Positions 9,001 to 15,543 of a stretch of 64,000 bases of DNA are shown piece by piece (the stretch's first letter is position 1; each line of letters starts with the position of its first letter). The stretch is taken from assembly GCA_902793195.1 (NCBI GenBank), contig CADBCS010000019.1, positions 1 to 64,000 of the forward strand, in the 5' to 3' direction. Below the pieces are notes generated by a model, which was given only the letters and a program-made list of their open reading frames with translations, was not told where the DNA came from and made no database searches. Position numbers and translations under genes: made by a program. Origin of the DNA: an uncultured Coriobacteriaceae bacterium. Lineage in GTDB: Bacteria; Actinomycetota; Coriobacteriia; Coriobacteriales; Atopobiaceae.

Positions 9001-11061
9001 GGCGTCCGCAAATCCCCAGTGCTCGGCGCCAACCCCGGCCTTCATTGTTACGTTGCTGGTCCACTCGGCCTCGTAGCCTGCGCCGCGCACGGCAATGGGC
9101 ACGAGCGTGTACTCCGTACCGGAGGCGTCCTTTATGGTCTTGCTCGCAATGGTGACGCCAATGGTAAAGGAGCCCGGCTTCTGCACGTTGTAGTCGTTTA
9201 CATAGATGTCGTCGTCGGCGCAACCGATGTCGGACATAAACTGCCGCGCGGAGGCGTGCTTGTTAATGTAATCGGTGGTGCTTCCCGCGTTGAGGTAGAA
9301 CCCGCTCATGGCCATGCACATGGAAAGCGTTGCCAGGTGGTTGTTGTACTTGGTGGGGTTGTCCAGGAAGTAGCCGTCGGAGTAGTAGAACGAGGTGGCA
9401 AAGTCCTTGGTGCCATCCTCCACGCTGGGATAGCGCACGTATCCACGCACCACGTCGCGGCCGTTGTACTTCTCGCCGGTTGTGGTGGGCGTGGTTTGGT
9501 TGGGGTTGAGGGTCGTTTGGGTTTGCGGGATACGTGCCGCCTTGCCGGTGGTCGCGTTTTCGTTTTGCCCCGCTGATCCCTTGACGATGTAGATGACGCG
9601 CGAGCTGTCGTTGTAGGTAACGTGATAGCCGTTCATCGTGGTGAGGTACCGAATGCAGTTGGGAACCTTCGCGTCCTGAGGAGTTATGGGAACGTAATTG
9701 TGGCCAGGCGAGCCCTTTATCACGCACACCGATGACCCGCGCGCAAGGTCCAGCTTCACAAAGCCGCCGCGGGTGTTATCGGGGGTGCCGGTGATCTCGG
9801 GGGCAAGGTACACGCCGTTGTTGCCCTGGTTGTCCTTGATCACGCAGGTGCCGCTTATGGTGGAGGAGTAGCCCTCTATGCATGCGCCCGCACCATAGCT
9901 GGAGTCCTTTGAGTACGTGCTGTTGTTTGTGATCGTGCACGACGTGACGCTCTCTTCGGCCCCCATGGTTCGCAGGCCGCCGGCATACGTCGCCTTGTTG
10001 TTGGTGATCGTGAGGTTGGCAAAGGTGGTCTTTTTGGCGTTCGCATAGGCTCCGCCACCAGTGGCATTGCCAGACTGGTTCCATTCCACCTTAAGGCCCT
10101 TGAGGGAGCAGCTGTCCTTTTTGAAATAGACGCCGCCGCCATTGCCCTTCGCGTAGTTGTATCGGATGGACGAGGTTGCATCGCCGCTGATGTGAATGCC
10201 GGTGGAGTCGCAGTGGATGCCGCCGCCGGTTCCGCGGTCGGCTATGTTGCCGTCGATGGTTGACTTGTTGAGGGTGATCAGACACACGGCATTGTTGGCA
10301 TAGATGCCACCGCCAGCGTCGTAGGCATAGTTTCCCATGATGTGCGAGTTGTTGAGCGTAATGTTGGTATTCTCGCCCGCCACGTAGATTCCGCCGCCGT
10401 AGCCATCCATCCCCCAGTTTTGCTCCGCACGGTTGCCGGCGAGGTGCACGTTGGTGAGCGTGAGCGAGGACCCGCCCTCCAGTTGGATGCCGCCACCGCC
10501 GTTGGTGTTGTAGCCACCGGTGATAAGGCCCGAGACCTTGCGCGACTGCATGGTGTGCTTGCCCGAGGTGGAGTAGATTCTCATGCTCTTGAACGAGGTC
10601 TTGGTGCCGCCGTCAATGCTGAGCAAGGCGTTACTTCCCACTTGTATGGCGCTGTCGTTGCGGCCTCCGGACGTGCGGTTCCTGTTGATGGTGTGCCCGT
10701 TCATCTTTATGGTGACGTCGGCACCGCTGGGAATCTCTATGGTCTGATTGTTCCAGTCGGCAGTCATGTTGATGGTGATGTGGAAGCCCTGTTTTGTGCG
10801 CTCTTTAATCTTCTTGTTGGCATCGGAGGCAGAGCCCGCATCCAGATTCGCGACTTTTAGGCCAAGGGCCTGAGGCGATAGCGCCACGTCGTCGTTGCTC
10901 GAGACAATGCCCTGCTCCTCCAGCAGCGCATGGAGATCTGGCACCTCGTCCTGCGCATCGCCCCCCTCCGCAAGCGCGGGCAAGGGCATCACCAGCAATG
11001 CCACAAACGCCACGAGCACGAACACGGGACGAACGATGAGGGACGAGGAGCGCTTATTCAT
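1..11061 (-). CDS. Giant secreted beta-helix / lipase-like / ChW-repeat exoprotein (C-terminus beyond left edge)
   Basis: Secreted multidomain surface protein; 3,687 codons are present and the frame is still open at base 1. The ATG at 11061 begins MNKRSSS, followed by a hydrophobic core and an ALA|EGG signal-peptidase site near residue 31. Residues ~70-450 are glycine-rich right-handed beta-helix repeats (GGGIYA, GGGIHC, NGGGVYF). Residues ~520-1100 resemble a class-3-lipase alpha/beta hydrolase, with nucleophile elbow AGYSRAG and candidate Ser ~721. InlB-like stretches and four related modules follow (starting near residues 1630, 2090, 2530 and 2940), then an Ig-like domain (~3435-3515). From ~3520 on are at least four ChW repeats (HVQ..GW, SRRLEA), the last incomplete. 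ChW repeats are known from clostridial secreted proteins and are thought to bind surfaces or glycans. The domain order is seen; lipase activity is inferred, since I did not assign the catalytic Asp and His. Confidence 0.9.
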   Translation of the reverse strand, partial: MNKRSSSLIVRPVFVLVAFVALLVMPLPALAEGGDAQDEVPDLHALLEEQGIVSSNDDVALSPQALGLKVANLDAGSASDANKKIKERTKQGFHITINMTADWNNQTIEIPSGADVTIKMNGHTINRNRTSGGRNDSAIQVGSNALLSIDGGTKTSFKSMRIYSTSGKHTMQSRKVSGLITGGYNTNGGGGIQLEGGSSLTLTNVHLAGNRAEQNWGMDGYGGGIYVAGENTNITLNNSHIMGNYAYDAGGGIYANNAVCLITLNKSTIDGNIADRGTGGGIHCDSTGIHISGDATSSIRYNYAKGNGGGVYFKKDSCSLKGLKVEWNQSGNATGGGAYANAKKTTFANLTITNNKATYAGGLRTMGAEESVTSCTITNNSTYSKDSSYGAGACIEGYSSTISGTCVIKDNQGNNGVYLAPEITGTPDNTRGGFVKLDLARGSSVCVIKGSPGHNYVPITPQDAKVPNCIRYLTTMNGYHVTYNDSSRVIYIVKGSAGQNENATTGKAARIPQTQTTLNPNQTTPTTTGEKYNGRDVVRGYVRYPSVEDGTKDFATSFYYSDGYFLDNPTKYNNHLATLSMCMAMSGFYLNAGSTTDYINKHASARQFMSDIGCADDDIYVNDYNVQKPGSFTIGVTIASKTIKDASGTEYTLVPIAVRGAGYEAEWTSNVTMKAGVGAEHWGFADAANKVTAEVNSYLARHNLTEKAKQGKVKFWIAGYSRAGATSNLTARRLLDQYASGAKKCDVFGYPMEAPQGGSDDYDKANPERYYSIHNIINKADLVPLVGPTKMGFKRYGVDHYIPGSAATNATKSSVGVDRAGGLSQTAGTNFSGHEPAVAAVTERTVNTWSDNQSYATNSGAKYNAARSTMLSQLEAIDPSINFDDFFHTADMDFFPSPDMRYKVAKAGGNEEEFIVQFINDVQRWAIGNRASYSKNLETAFQNVIGTVFSMDNASMQGFTNRASTCMDRIPTVAPFSSKRSLRNIYADVIGAWHKRTEKEKKQYIDTFITAIDGTGAYDYLTAEQKAKVRNSLPTFLDFAFKIVDGDYNNESFGGTAKCMVLPTFALNASRIMSNHYPEVNLAWLRADDSYYNNDKTAYVIAKADRVASPAAKVGSQELATTENTVPTGLRAVTLDVKDLKGEAVYYKVSKNGKQVSENTCKNGYEIYRGPFRVSFEKDATYTVTAYAMWHGTKSGEVTYTIKTLVPEHKVTIINAPNMEASKGKVVTAKEGETIELKAERRVVQSDTRESVFTEWTFTNENGTKLTNLLPRSVNTNNTSLMLPVGDQDGLSANYSLVAKANYETRLRTDNLHEIQIAVGGQTVKTFKAREGETVTYTPTLDNEHYFDHWTAKLSRTDGGPFNVTDALKPQLGGVWAGKKKSELRFVVPRHGDVLKIEGSNNPTKFLEGDKLSLDTTVESKIKRVTITNFPDPQAETASGQYTCTHYVSDVSSLSPDYKADASTVKWDKSIQTKVNRDTTTTTTTTYTTYVVTNWTSDYMYSQNVQVTTNVADCAATLEPYQDGKVRIRLQVSKSQTTGTPKNTIYCNAYDINDTNKAPLTKDGQAIETWRVIEGMPFAADWSPSVPGGQPTWHSYAPDDSGLEAVSGENNKYQVKQGSEAKLLLNCEQKPVISNVEVKAFPAPKVGESLATAGSEAINLAFNKPADSVFTASYAPQITELRWTPEVPATGKAQGQTQYTCIIKLKCADNKKIYLDRNTTVTVAEGLGVTTSRFLLDRDANGKLKDDEGTLFLTFQTTSRNTDHKVTVKGNADAGDPATHTWKEGEVKTVAAKDDYADKVFERWAVTVTPKAGDPVPLTTDEQLQGMGLRADKLTQSSLKFTMPAVSTEAGATFGEGYALSLAAVYHDKADKLFVNDIEPTAATLDLADGATLTWHWMAGEQEQTGTATADVVWSAESAYSETTGTHIFTATMRLDARSARQLKRGSDAPSVFATVANDLYTVGTATWNADGSLTVSVSYGPVSVPLPAYKVSIGAYDANAYNANGAAGKLKTKGEGDSLVDMPDVAQVVVSETSDSDGFSLAAPVIDGAEFVRWEIPAGSKIERVGETNKFKFASGATAQDAIAIHALYKPVVSKVTLEVAAPKADEALTTEAQAKASVVLANADAFTSVAPSVAATNLTWTPGGATAAYDTEYAAAATIACKVKTTDDQGAEQVTNTPWVCGYAEDVEVTCEGSSFTWFDTSDYAAYVFFPATERDDRHQVTIRDFAEDDEDEGEAWQETWYEGETRYLVAKQYDDKLFVSWTIKGAGEKDVTNAVLAQGAKATDAAIAITVPEEDGEDFPEGYALTAVANYKDKIDEVLVTIPQPMGESGTVAWMDDDDTITNPDTPIAWSASHTEDTSTGDKITSTAYVATLHLTLSAAELEKFAEDPFVVAQLADGSVEDGPQIDAGEVGFERAADGIIITVPFVTTQEVLEARTVTLWACDVNADDHAKLDGTEVEEHAIFEDDEDGIMLSAPDVDGGVFAGWEFDEGVLQKTPVLDDESTAIFTFKPDAEVGETNIVKALYKPVVDTVRVDFAAPRASEKLATKDDATVSYELENDAFEGIGGTVVSLEWTPSHTNADFGEAYIATLVCAPGEGKQYAFGDDVVGVHDQDFADLDIDDEHTVYVAFDATDPRNNHKVTVVDNAGGLPTTYLWQEAATKHLVAKPSEDKAFSHWTVTDQKGADVTRQVLQGDQVDDSTIELNLPVGAGAASFPTMDYALTITANYAGKADKLAITGLAVPTATAASTTCAWQWTDGTGTYSAPSVDVMWTRASKDEGYAYTATMQLDASKAQGIRRNGLQITVNGDQSQATTTAWDDEGNLTVTTTFTQAADPEADATFRTVRMLAYDVNANAPLSGSIEPLEPLLYNRSYDVLVTGGTAKLVPYQVSGGVSCGFAADSDAESAAQSVVDNVLTLKSGAAANDEAVVHALFKPVVNSVRVNVSTPSNGQPLSPNATASATLASTAFATPGAVLGTAAWKPADQSADAAKEYEAAVTPQFKKTLNGEDSWQYAYTPETYATTSGPAYTAFDPNSGTAYLYFDENSPTQLISVKPVDDVYTTYDHNSAEDIQELLGQKRNKVGIEVTGNEVTEADVAWEQPVLEVDGGKLEGAIWHARGKLTLPANVQAQDLYATVTVYVSPSNTLDLVHVDQPADIYGLQAGADEATVRDQLPAQTDLILEEGVATTGAITWNKVECVDSVGTFRYSAKWTATGTVALPDDASNPNNVSLAVTMDVYVDLADLPDNLAEMPYAIPESDIYDTEKAIILDTDEEDGTIYYRIASGLKGEYSQIYPSDFREYLGEPIYLDRDSVDDSSLLCIEAYTVAPNKEQSYTATFLYELSDYMYIPEGEELVFDGTEQVGVWLVDDYELASPSTGARIDEDGDAVATNEGTYTVVAKAQNMLTWYLDWPDEESSPTTTTDDQTITFTIAPASVQNCDIELAKSVAYTGKAVEPKPVVRLGDWVAVEGRDYTLTYRDNVTVGKATVTITGRGNLKDAKTIEFEVDGGDQLNTTYAGHVQTYGDIAGVKNGASLGTVGQSKRIESFSATVTGGTIEYRSHVQRKGWETAWARDGMRTGTTGMSRRLEAMQMRLSDRLTEAGYHVWYRVHAQTYGWLGWACDGAPAGTSGQSKRLEAIQVVVLKGDAKPAGYDARRTAFNGRVTANAHVQTFGWLGYKSAGRF
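1700..6175 (-). repeat. Four diverged tandem modules inside the giant lipase-like exoprotein
   Basis: Each unit begins with the same signature, KPVIS or KPVV followed by V.V..P, near 6174, 4793, 3477 and 2250. Each has a W(T/K)P segment about 50 residues later, then an H(K/Q)VT segment ending F..W that resembles an InlB B-repeat. Unit lengths shrink towards the C-terminus, about 460, 439 and 409 residues between starts. They probably form a stalk that displays the enzyme domain away from the cell. The last boundary is approximate. Confidence 0.7.
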
Positions 11062-11150
11062 GGTAATCCCTTCACATATGTATGGAATTATGAGAATTGT
11101 ATCAAATTCAAAGAATGTGAATGGGCCACTTTTGCGCCAAGACCGATGGT

Positions 11151-11179
11151 GAGAAGAGGGCTTTGGGCCCTTTTTTCTC
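11151..11179 (-). terminator. Hairpin between the giant exoprotein gene and upp
   Basis: GAGAAGAGGGC and GCCCTTTTTTCTC form an imperfect stem around a short loop. It lies upstream of the giant gene's start and downstream of upp, so it could be a second upp terminator. The same TGGCCCCTTTTCTC-like arm recurs near 12500, 15060 and 32685. Confidence 0.35.
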
Positions 11180-11208
11180 AGCGTTTGCTAGGCATCTGTG
11201 AGGAAATG

Positions 11209-11230
11209 GGAAGAGGGCTTTGCCCCTCTC
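11209..11230 (-). terminator. Probable upp terminator
   Basis: Read on the minus strand, GAGGGGC-AAA-GCCCTC followed by TTCC lies 12 bases after the upp stop codon. The stem is strong and the U tract is weak. Confidence 0.5.
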
Positions 11231-11241
11231 CCCGGCTGCGG

Positions 11242-11886
11242 TTAGAGCGTGCCAAAGATGCGGTCGCCCGCATCTCCCAGACCCGGCAGAATGTACGCGT
11301 CGTCGTTGAGCCGGCGGTCCACCGCACAGGTGTACAGTTGCACGTCCTTGTCGAAGTCGAGCACCGTCTGCACTCCCTTGGGGCTGCTCACCAGCGTGAG
11401 GCAGCGAACGTCGCGCGCACCGGCGTCGCGCAGGAACTGGATGGCCGCCGTAAGCGAGCCTCCCGTGGCCAGCATGGGATCAACGATCAGGCACGTGCGC
11501 TCCTCGACCTGCTGCGGGAGCTTGCAGTAGTACTGCACGGGCTCGTTCGTCTGCTCGTCGCGATACATGCCGATGTGTCCCACGCGTGCGCTGGGCACGA
11601 GGGTGAGGATGCCGTCCACCATGCCCAGGCCCGCACGCAGGATGGGAATGACGGCGAGCTTCTTGCCGGCAAGGCGCTTGCCCGTGGTGACCTCAAGCGG
11701 CGTCTCCACGCCGTAGTCCTCCAGCGGCAGATCGCGCAGGGCCTCGTAGCACTCAAGTATGGCCAGCTCGCTTACCAGCTGGCGAAAGTCCCGAATGGTC
11801 GTGTCCTTGCTGCGCAGGATGGAGAGCTTGTGCTGCACGAGTGGGTGGTCAACCACGTGGAGACGAGAGGCGTCGTAGTCGGGCAT
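11242..11886 (-). CDS. upp: Uracil phosphoribosyltransferase
   Basis: Cytoplasmic pyrimidine-salvage enzyme that joins uracil to PRPP to give UMP and pyrophosphate. The 214-aa protein from the ATG at 11886 (MPDYDASRL) has the usual family length. The PRPP-binding loop DPMLATGGS, the upstream IPILRAGLGM segment and the C-terminal PGLGDAGDR are all present. An earlier in-frame ATG at 11973 would add 29 residues unlike the family; the start at 11886 has a GAGGA ribosome site. The gene is monocistronic between a repeat-rich gap and a terminator. Confidence 0.97.
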   Translation of the reverse strand: MPDYDASRLHVVDHPLVQHKLSILRSKDTTIRDFRQLVSELAILECYEALRDLPLEDYGVETPLEVTTGKRLAGKKLAVIPILRAGLGMVDGILTLVPSARVGHIGMYRDEQTNEPVQYYCKLPQQVEERTCLIVDPMLATGGSLTAAIQFLRDAGARDVRCLTLVSSPKGVQTVLDFDKDVQLYTCAVDRRLNDDAYILPGLGDAGDRIFGTL

Positions 11887-12185
11887 GGTTCCTCGCTTTC
11901 GGATAGTGGGTGTATCGTTTATATAGTAGTACAGATGGTTTTGCCGCGATGGGGAGTATCCCATCTGTGGCAACGGAGTGTTAAGCTACCTTTGGCGCAA
12001 CGTGGTCCAGAGCGCCCAGAAGAAACCCACGCCCAACCGGGAGGCGCTCCATGTTCTTGCGTGCTTGTGTTGGAAAGGGGACCAGTCCTAGGGCCGTTCC
12101 TACCACCAAGCCCCTTTTTCACACCCGTGACGTGGGGGGCGGGATGTGCGCCGTGCATATCTACGAAGTCGCTCAATCCCGAAAT
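11887..12185. other. Intergenic stretch with a possible decayed gene start
   Basis: No supported gene. Bases ~11999-12063 resemble the sequence before and across the start codon of the DUF2207 gene at 12640: both have AG(C)..CCAGAAGAA, a C-rich stretch, then a ribosome site and ATG followed by TTGCG. This suggests a duplicated, decayed paralogue start. The upp promoter must also lie here, but I found no convincing -35/-10 pair. Confidence 0.3.
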
Positions 12186-12376
12186 CGCATAACCCCAGCT
12201 AGACGGCCTATGCGGTTTCGCGATATTGTAGATGTGAACTCCAGGGATTCGACAGGAGTTCACATCTACAAAAATGCCCGTCGCCCCGGACGCAAAACCC
12301 CAGCTAGACGGCCTATGCGGTATCGGAATCCTGTAGATGTGAACTCACCGGGCGCATCCGGGAGTTCACATCTACA
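12186..12376. repeat. Two copies of a composite hairpin repeat
   Basis: Each copy has an upstream element (CCCCAGCTAGACGG inside CGCA...TATGCGG) at 12186-12216 and 12291-12321. A perfect 15-base inverted repeat follows, TGTAGATGTGAACTC / GAGTTCACATCTACA, at 12227-12241/12256-12270 and 12332-12346/12362-12376. The text near 12158 (GCATATCTACGA) looks like a decayed third right arm. The function is unknown. Confidence 0.75.
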
Positions 12377-12485
12377 AATCGCGCCTCCCATCCGGCCCCG
12401 CGCCATACGGAGGCGGGGAGACGCGGCCTCACAGACTGGCCATGAAAACCGCGACCGGCAATTTCTCACCTTACTGAACATATCT

Positions 12486-12513
12486 GAGAAAAGACGATAT
12501 GGCCCCTTTTCTC
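12486..12513. terminator. Terminator-like hairpin
   Basis: GAGAAAAG and CTTTTCTC form an 8-base perfect stem around a 12-base loop. It belongs to the recurring TGGCCCCTTTTCTC hairpin type of this window. No gene clearly ends here, so it may be left over from a lost gene. Confidence 0.3.
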
Positions 12514-12639
12514 ACAAATCGTGCCTCCCGACCGGTCACGGGGGAACGGTCCCCTATGGGCTGGTGGGTGCTATCCTGTCGTTGGTGCAGCACAACCCAT
12601 AGCATCCAGAAGAACCGTCGCCTAACTGGGGGGAGTTCC

Positions 12640-14709
12640 ATGCCATTGCGGGCTTTTCTCATCGCCGCAATCTTGATGTTGCAGGCGATGCTTGTTCCCG
12701 TGCCAGCACTTGCGACCAGTACCTGGGGGGACGACATCACCATGCGCGTCGAAAACGACGGCACTGTTTCCGTCGTTGACCTGCGCACCTACTACGGCCC
12801 GCCAGATGACCAGCCGCTCACTATGGAATGGAGCCTTGTGGAGCCGGGGACGGAATTTGGAGCCGGTACACACGAGGAGCTCGAGGTCGGGGAGGTTGTC
12901 GCAAACGATGACCTATTGCCGTACCGTCGAATCGGGAGCGTCGACGATCTTGAAGCCGGAGACTACGCAGTCGTCGAGAACGAGAGGGGGACCAGTGTCG
13001 TTCTGCGGCTCAAGCATCCAGACGATGGTGAGATCACGTTTCGCGCAAGCTATCGCCTCGCGGGGGCAGTCCGGCGTTGGTCCGACGCAGGCGAGGCGCG
13101 ACTTCGGCTCTGGAACCCCACACGAGACTGGAAACAGGACCTGAACGCGTCATTCGAGCTCTTGTTTCCCAACGATGAGGACGGGAGGCGCGCCGACACG
13201 CCAGCTGACCTACAGGCATGGAATCATGTCGTCAGGGATTGGGCAGACGAGGACGAGGTAAGCCCCATCACGGTAGAACCGTCACACGGAACCTATGGCG
13301 CACAGGACAGCGCATATCTTCAAGAACGCATGGACCATGAGGTGCGCGCGCTGTTTCCGGCGACGCTCCTGTATAAGATGGACCCCCTTCCACAAAGCAA
13401 GGGGAAAGAGGTGCGGGCGCAAGAGGAGGCAGCAGCCGAAGCGTACGACAAGAAGCTCGAAGAAGAGCGAGAACAGCGGGACCTTGAGTGGGAGGCCAGG
13501 CAATCGGCGCACGATCTTCGGGTTTCCGTTGAGGTACCCCTCTTCTTGATCAGCTCAATCGGCATGGGCGCGTATTGCATCTACAGGGCAAGACGCTTTC
13601 GTCGAGCATACGACCAGAGCCATCTGCAGCACGTTACCGACTCCTGGCGCCAGCACATGCTCGCAAAGAATCGACCACGACGCAACAGTGGCGATCCAAA
13701 GTCGGAGGCTGTGGGCGACTCCATGTTGTCCGACGACGCACATCCGCTCATTGTGGGATGGGCGCTTACGGGAGGTCCTCTGCCCTACAGCGCAATCGCC
13801 GCCACGCTCGCCCGTCTCTCGCCGTTGGGGGTTGTCGAGATCGCGCCGGTTCTCTCCTCGAGGCCAAAGTGGCTCAACGACACGGGCCTTTCGTGCCCTG
13901 CCCACAGCATGGGGTTCCCTAACGAATGGATGCTCGTCTTTCACAAGGAGAGATTCGGACTCGTGAGCGACCCTCTGGACAGGGCGGTTCTCGACATGTT
14001 CGAAACCTTTGCCGACACGGTCTCACGCAACGAGTACATCACCTCACAGCGTTCGTTTGTTTCCACGCACCAAGGCGAATGCTTTCTTCTCTCCGACCTG
14101 AGGCGAATAACCATGTACAGCTCTAACTACCTCAGGGAACTTCGAAAGCTCCGTGCCACCATCAGCAAGACGTGCCATGAACAAGGTCTGGATGACGACC
14201 AGGAGACGGCTAGCCAACGACAACGCCTCAAGAGGCTGATCGCCCTATATGCATGCGTTTTTGTGCTGGGCACCGCCGTCGTTCTTGTTGAGGTGCCGGT
14301 GGCCTTTCTCGCAAGCCCGATACTTGCCTTAATCGTGTTTCCGTACCTTCTGGACAGCTATAAGCTCACCCCGCCCCTATCCAGGAGAGCCGTGCAGCTG
14401 CGATCCGAGCTTGGTCGACTGAGACTCTGGCTACATGGTCCGGACAGCGGTCGCGACGAGGCGAGCAAGGAATTTGACACCCAAACGTGGCAACTCGTTC
14501 TCGCTCGCGCGTTGGTGCTGGGCGAAGACGTCAAGGCGGCAGACCGCGTGCGACGGGATGCGTCTGCGTGCGCCCAGAACGCGAGTGTCCAAACGATGCT
14601 CACGTGGTGTGGCGAACCTGCGTGGGGTGTCGTATGGGCATTCGAGAACGCCACACGCCGGGCACAGCGGGTACGCAGCGTAGAGCCAGCGCCATGGCCC
14701 ACCCTATAG
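12640..14709 (+). CDS. DUF2207-type membrane protein
   Basis: Predicted membrane protein of 689 aa, start chosen at 12640 (MPLRAFLIAA) after a GGGGGGAG ribosome site; an upstream in-frame ATG would bury the signal peptide. It has a signal peptide (cleavage near LATST), a ~250-residue extracellular beta-rich region typical of DUF2207, and a charged helix around residues 264-290. A membrane segment lies near 297-315 and a second hydrophobic pair near 534-575, within a long cytoplasmic part. The layout matches DUF2207 proteins of Firmicutes and Actinobacteria, whose function is unknown. It stands alone, without an obvious operon partner. Confidence 0.75.
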   Translation: MPLRAFLIAAILMLQAMLVPVPALATSTWGDDITMRVENDGTVSVVDLRTYYGPPDDQPLTMEWSLVEPGTEFGAGTHEELEVGEVVANDDLLPYRRIGSVDDLEAGDYAVVENERGTSVVLRLKHPDDGEITFRASYRLAGAVRRWSDAGEARLRLWNPTRDWKQDLNASFELLFPNDEDGRRADTPADLQAWNHVVRDWADEDEVSPITVEPSHGTYGAQDSAYLQERMDHEVRALFPATLLYKMDPLPQSKGKEVRAQEEAAAEAYDKKLEEEREQRDLEWEARQSAHDLRVSVEVPLFLISSIGMGAYCIYRARRFRRAYDQSHLQHVTDSWRQHMLAKNRPRRNSGDPKSEAVGDSMLSDDAHPLIVGWALTGGPLPYSAIAATLARLSPLGVVEIAPVLSSRPKWLNDTGLSCPAHSMGFPNEWMLVFHKERFGLVSDPLDRAVLDMFETFADTVSRNEYITSQRSFVSTHQGECFLLSDLRRITMYSSNYLRELRKLRATISKTCHEQGLDDDQETASQRQRLKRLIALYACVFVLGTAVVLVEVPVAFLASPILALIVFPYLLDSYKLTPPLSRRAVQLRSELGRLRLWLHGPDSGRDEASKEFDTQTWQLVLARALVLGEDVKAADRVRRDASACAQNASVQTMLTWCGEPAWGVVWAFENATRRAQRVRSVEPAPWPTL

Positions 14710-14787
14710 GGCAGCATCCTCGCCGCAATGAGGCGCAGGGCTTGCCACTATAGAGGGAGCGAGGGCGGATGGCTTCCGCCACTGGGC

Positions 14788-14857
14788 TTGACGCACCTCG
14801 AGATGCTACAATATCATTCCGTAATTTCTCAAATTACTGTTCCTTAAGGAATGATAT
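14788..14857 (+). promoter_or_regulatory. Promoter overlapped by nested palindromic operator
   Basis: TTGACG (14788-14793) and TATCAT (14812-14817) are spaced by 18 bases. A 10-base perfect inverted repeat ATATCATTCC / GGAATGATAT (14811-14820, 14848-14857) covers the -10 and reaches the start codon of the HTH gene. Inside it lie GTAATTT/AAATTAC (14821-14827, 14831-14837) and the palindrome TTCCTTAAGGAA (14840-14851). This suggests autorepression by the HTH protein. Confidence 0.6.
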
Positions 14858-15110
14858 GTATCTAAGCGTCGGCCAGACGGCGGAGAGATGGGGCATTAGC
14901 GAGCGCCGCGTGCGGTTCTTGTGTGCGCAGGGACGAGTGCCGGGCGCCATGCGGGAGGGGCGCTCGTGGCGCATCCCTCGTGATGCTGTCAAGCCACTTG
15001 ACGGGCGTCGACATGACCTCCCGACCCTCATCGAGCTGGTCCACCAAAAGAAGGGTTTGGCCCCTTTTCTCGGCCCTGAGGGGCGATCCCATGCCAAAGC
15101 GGTCACGTGA
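14856..15110 (+). CDS. Small excisionase/MerR-like helix-turn-helix protein
   Basis: An 84-aa DNA-binding protein. The start ATG at 14856 (MYLSVGQTAE) follows AAGGA by six bases. Residues ~3-50 form a winged HTH of the excisionase/HTH_17 kind (TAERWGISERRVRFLCAQG, then GRSWRIPRDAV). The C-terminal ~30 residues have no recognisable domain; their DNA contains the window's recurring TTGGCCCCTTTTCTC hairpin arm. The palindrome overlapping its promoter and start suggests it represses itself. No integrase or toxin is next to it, so its target is unknown. Confidence 0.7.
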   Translation: MYLSVGQTAERWGISERRVRFLCAQGRVPGAMREGRSWRIPRDAVKPLDGRRHDLPTLIELVHQKKGLAPFLGPEGRSHAKAVT

Positions 15111-15171
15111 TGGCTACTCCTTTTTAGTTACATCTTGGTTTCGTGCCCTCGTGCCGGAACGGCTCTTGTCC

Positions 15172-15177
15172 TAATAT
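15172..15177 (+). promoter_or_regulatory. Candidate -10 box for the T-box operon
   Basis: TAATAT lies just upstream of the T-box leader. No good -35 hexamer is seen at 16-18 bases, so this is weak. Confidence 0.3.
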
Positions 15178-15183
15178 CCCATC

Positions 15184-15490
15184 ACATCAACAGCATACGC
15201 GTTGCCAAACCTACGAAGCGGAAGTAAAGCCTGCGGAGGCGCCTACAGAGAGCACGGGCAGCTGAGATCCGAGCGGTAGCTCGCAGGCATAATGGACCCG
15301 CTGAGGGCGCGAAGAACTGTGGGGCGCTCCCCCACACGGAAGTCGCGACGGGTGCTCCCGTTACAGAGCAGGAAGATGTTGGTCTTCCACAGAGAGAGTC
15401 GGTCTTGTGTCGGCTAATCGAGGTGGCACCGCAGGCGTGTACGTTTCGCGCTTGTCCTCGAGACCCATCGGGCGAGGACGGCGCTTTTTT
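15184..15490 (+). promoter_or_regulatory. tRNA-Trp T-box leader (transcriptional)
   Basis: Senses uncharged tRNA-Trp and controls read-through into the ECF operon. Stem I is formed by AGCGG/CCGCT (15217-15221, 15298-15302) and GCCTGCG/CGCAGGC (15229-15235, 15282-15288). These enclose a specifier loop whose 3' side reads ATAATGGA, giving a TGG (Trp) specifier at 15293-15295. An AGAGAG element sits at 15247-15252. The T-box sequence GGTGGCACCGCAGG (15422-15435) carries TGGC, which would pair with the GCCA end expected for tRNA-Trp. A terminator follows. The fold was paired by eye, not computed. Confidence 0.85.
15448..15490 (+). terminator. T-box-controlled intrinsic terminator
   Basis: GCGCTTGTCCTC pairs with GAGGACGGCGC and is followed by TTTTTT at 15485-15490. 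Its 5' side is near the T-box sequence, as expected of the terminator/antiterminator switch. Confidence 0.8.
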
Positions 15491-15543
15491 GTTGGCCGTC
15501 CCCAGGGCGTCGGACGCCAATCCGGCGCAGAAAGGAGGTTGGC

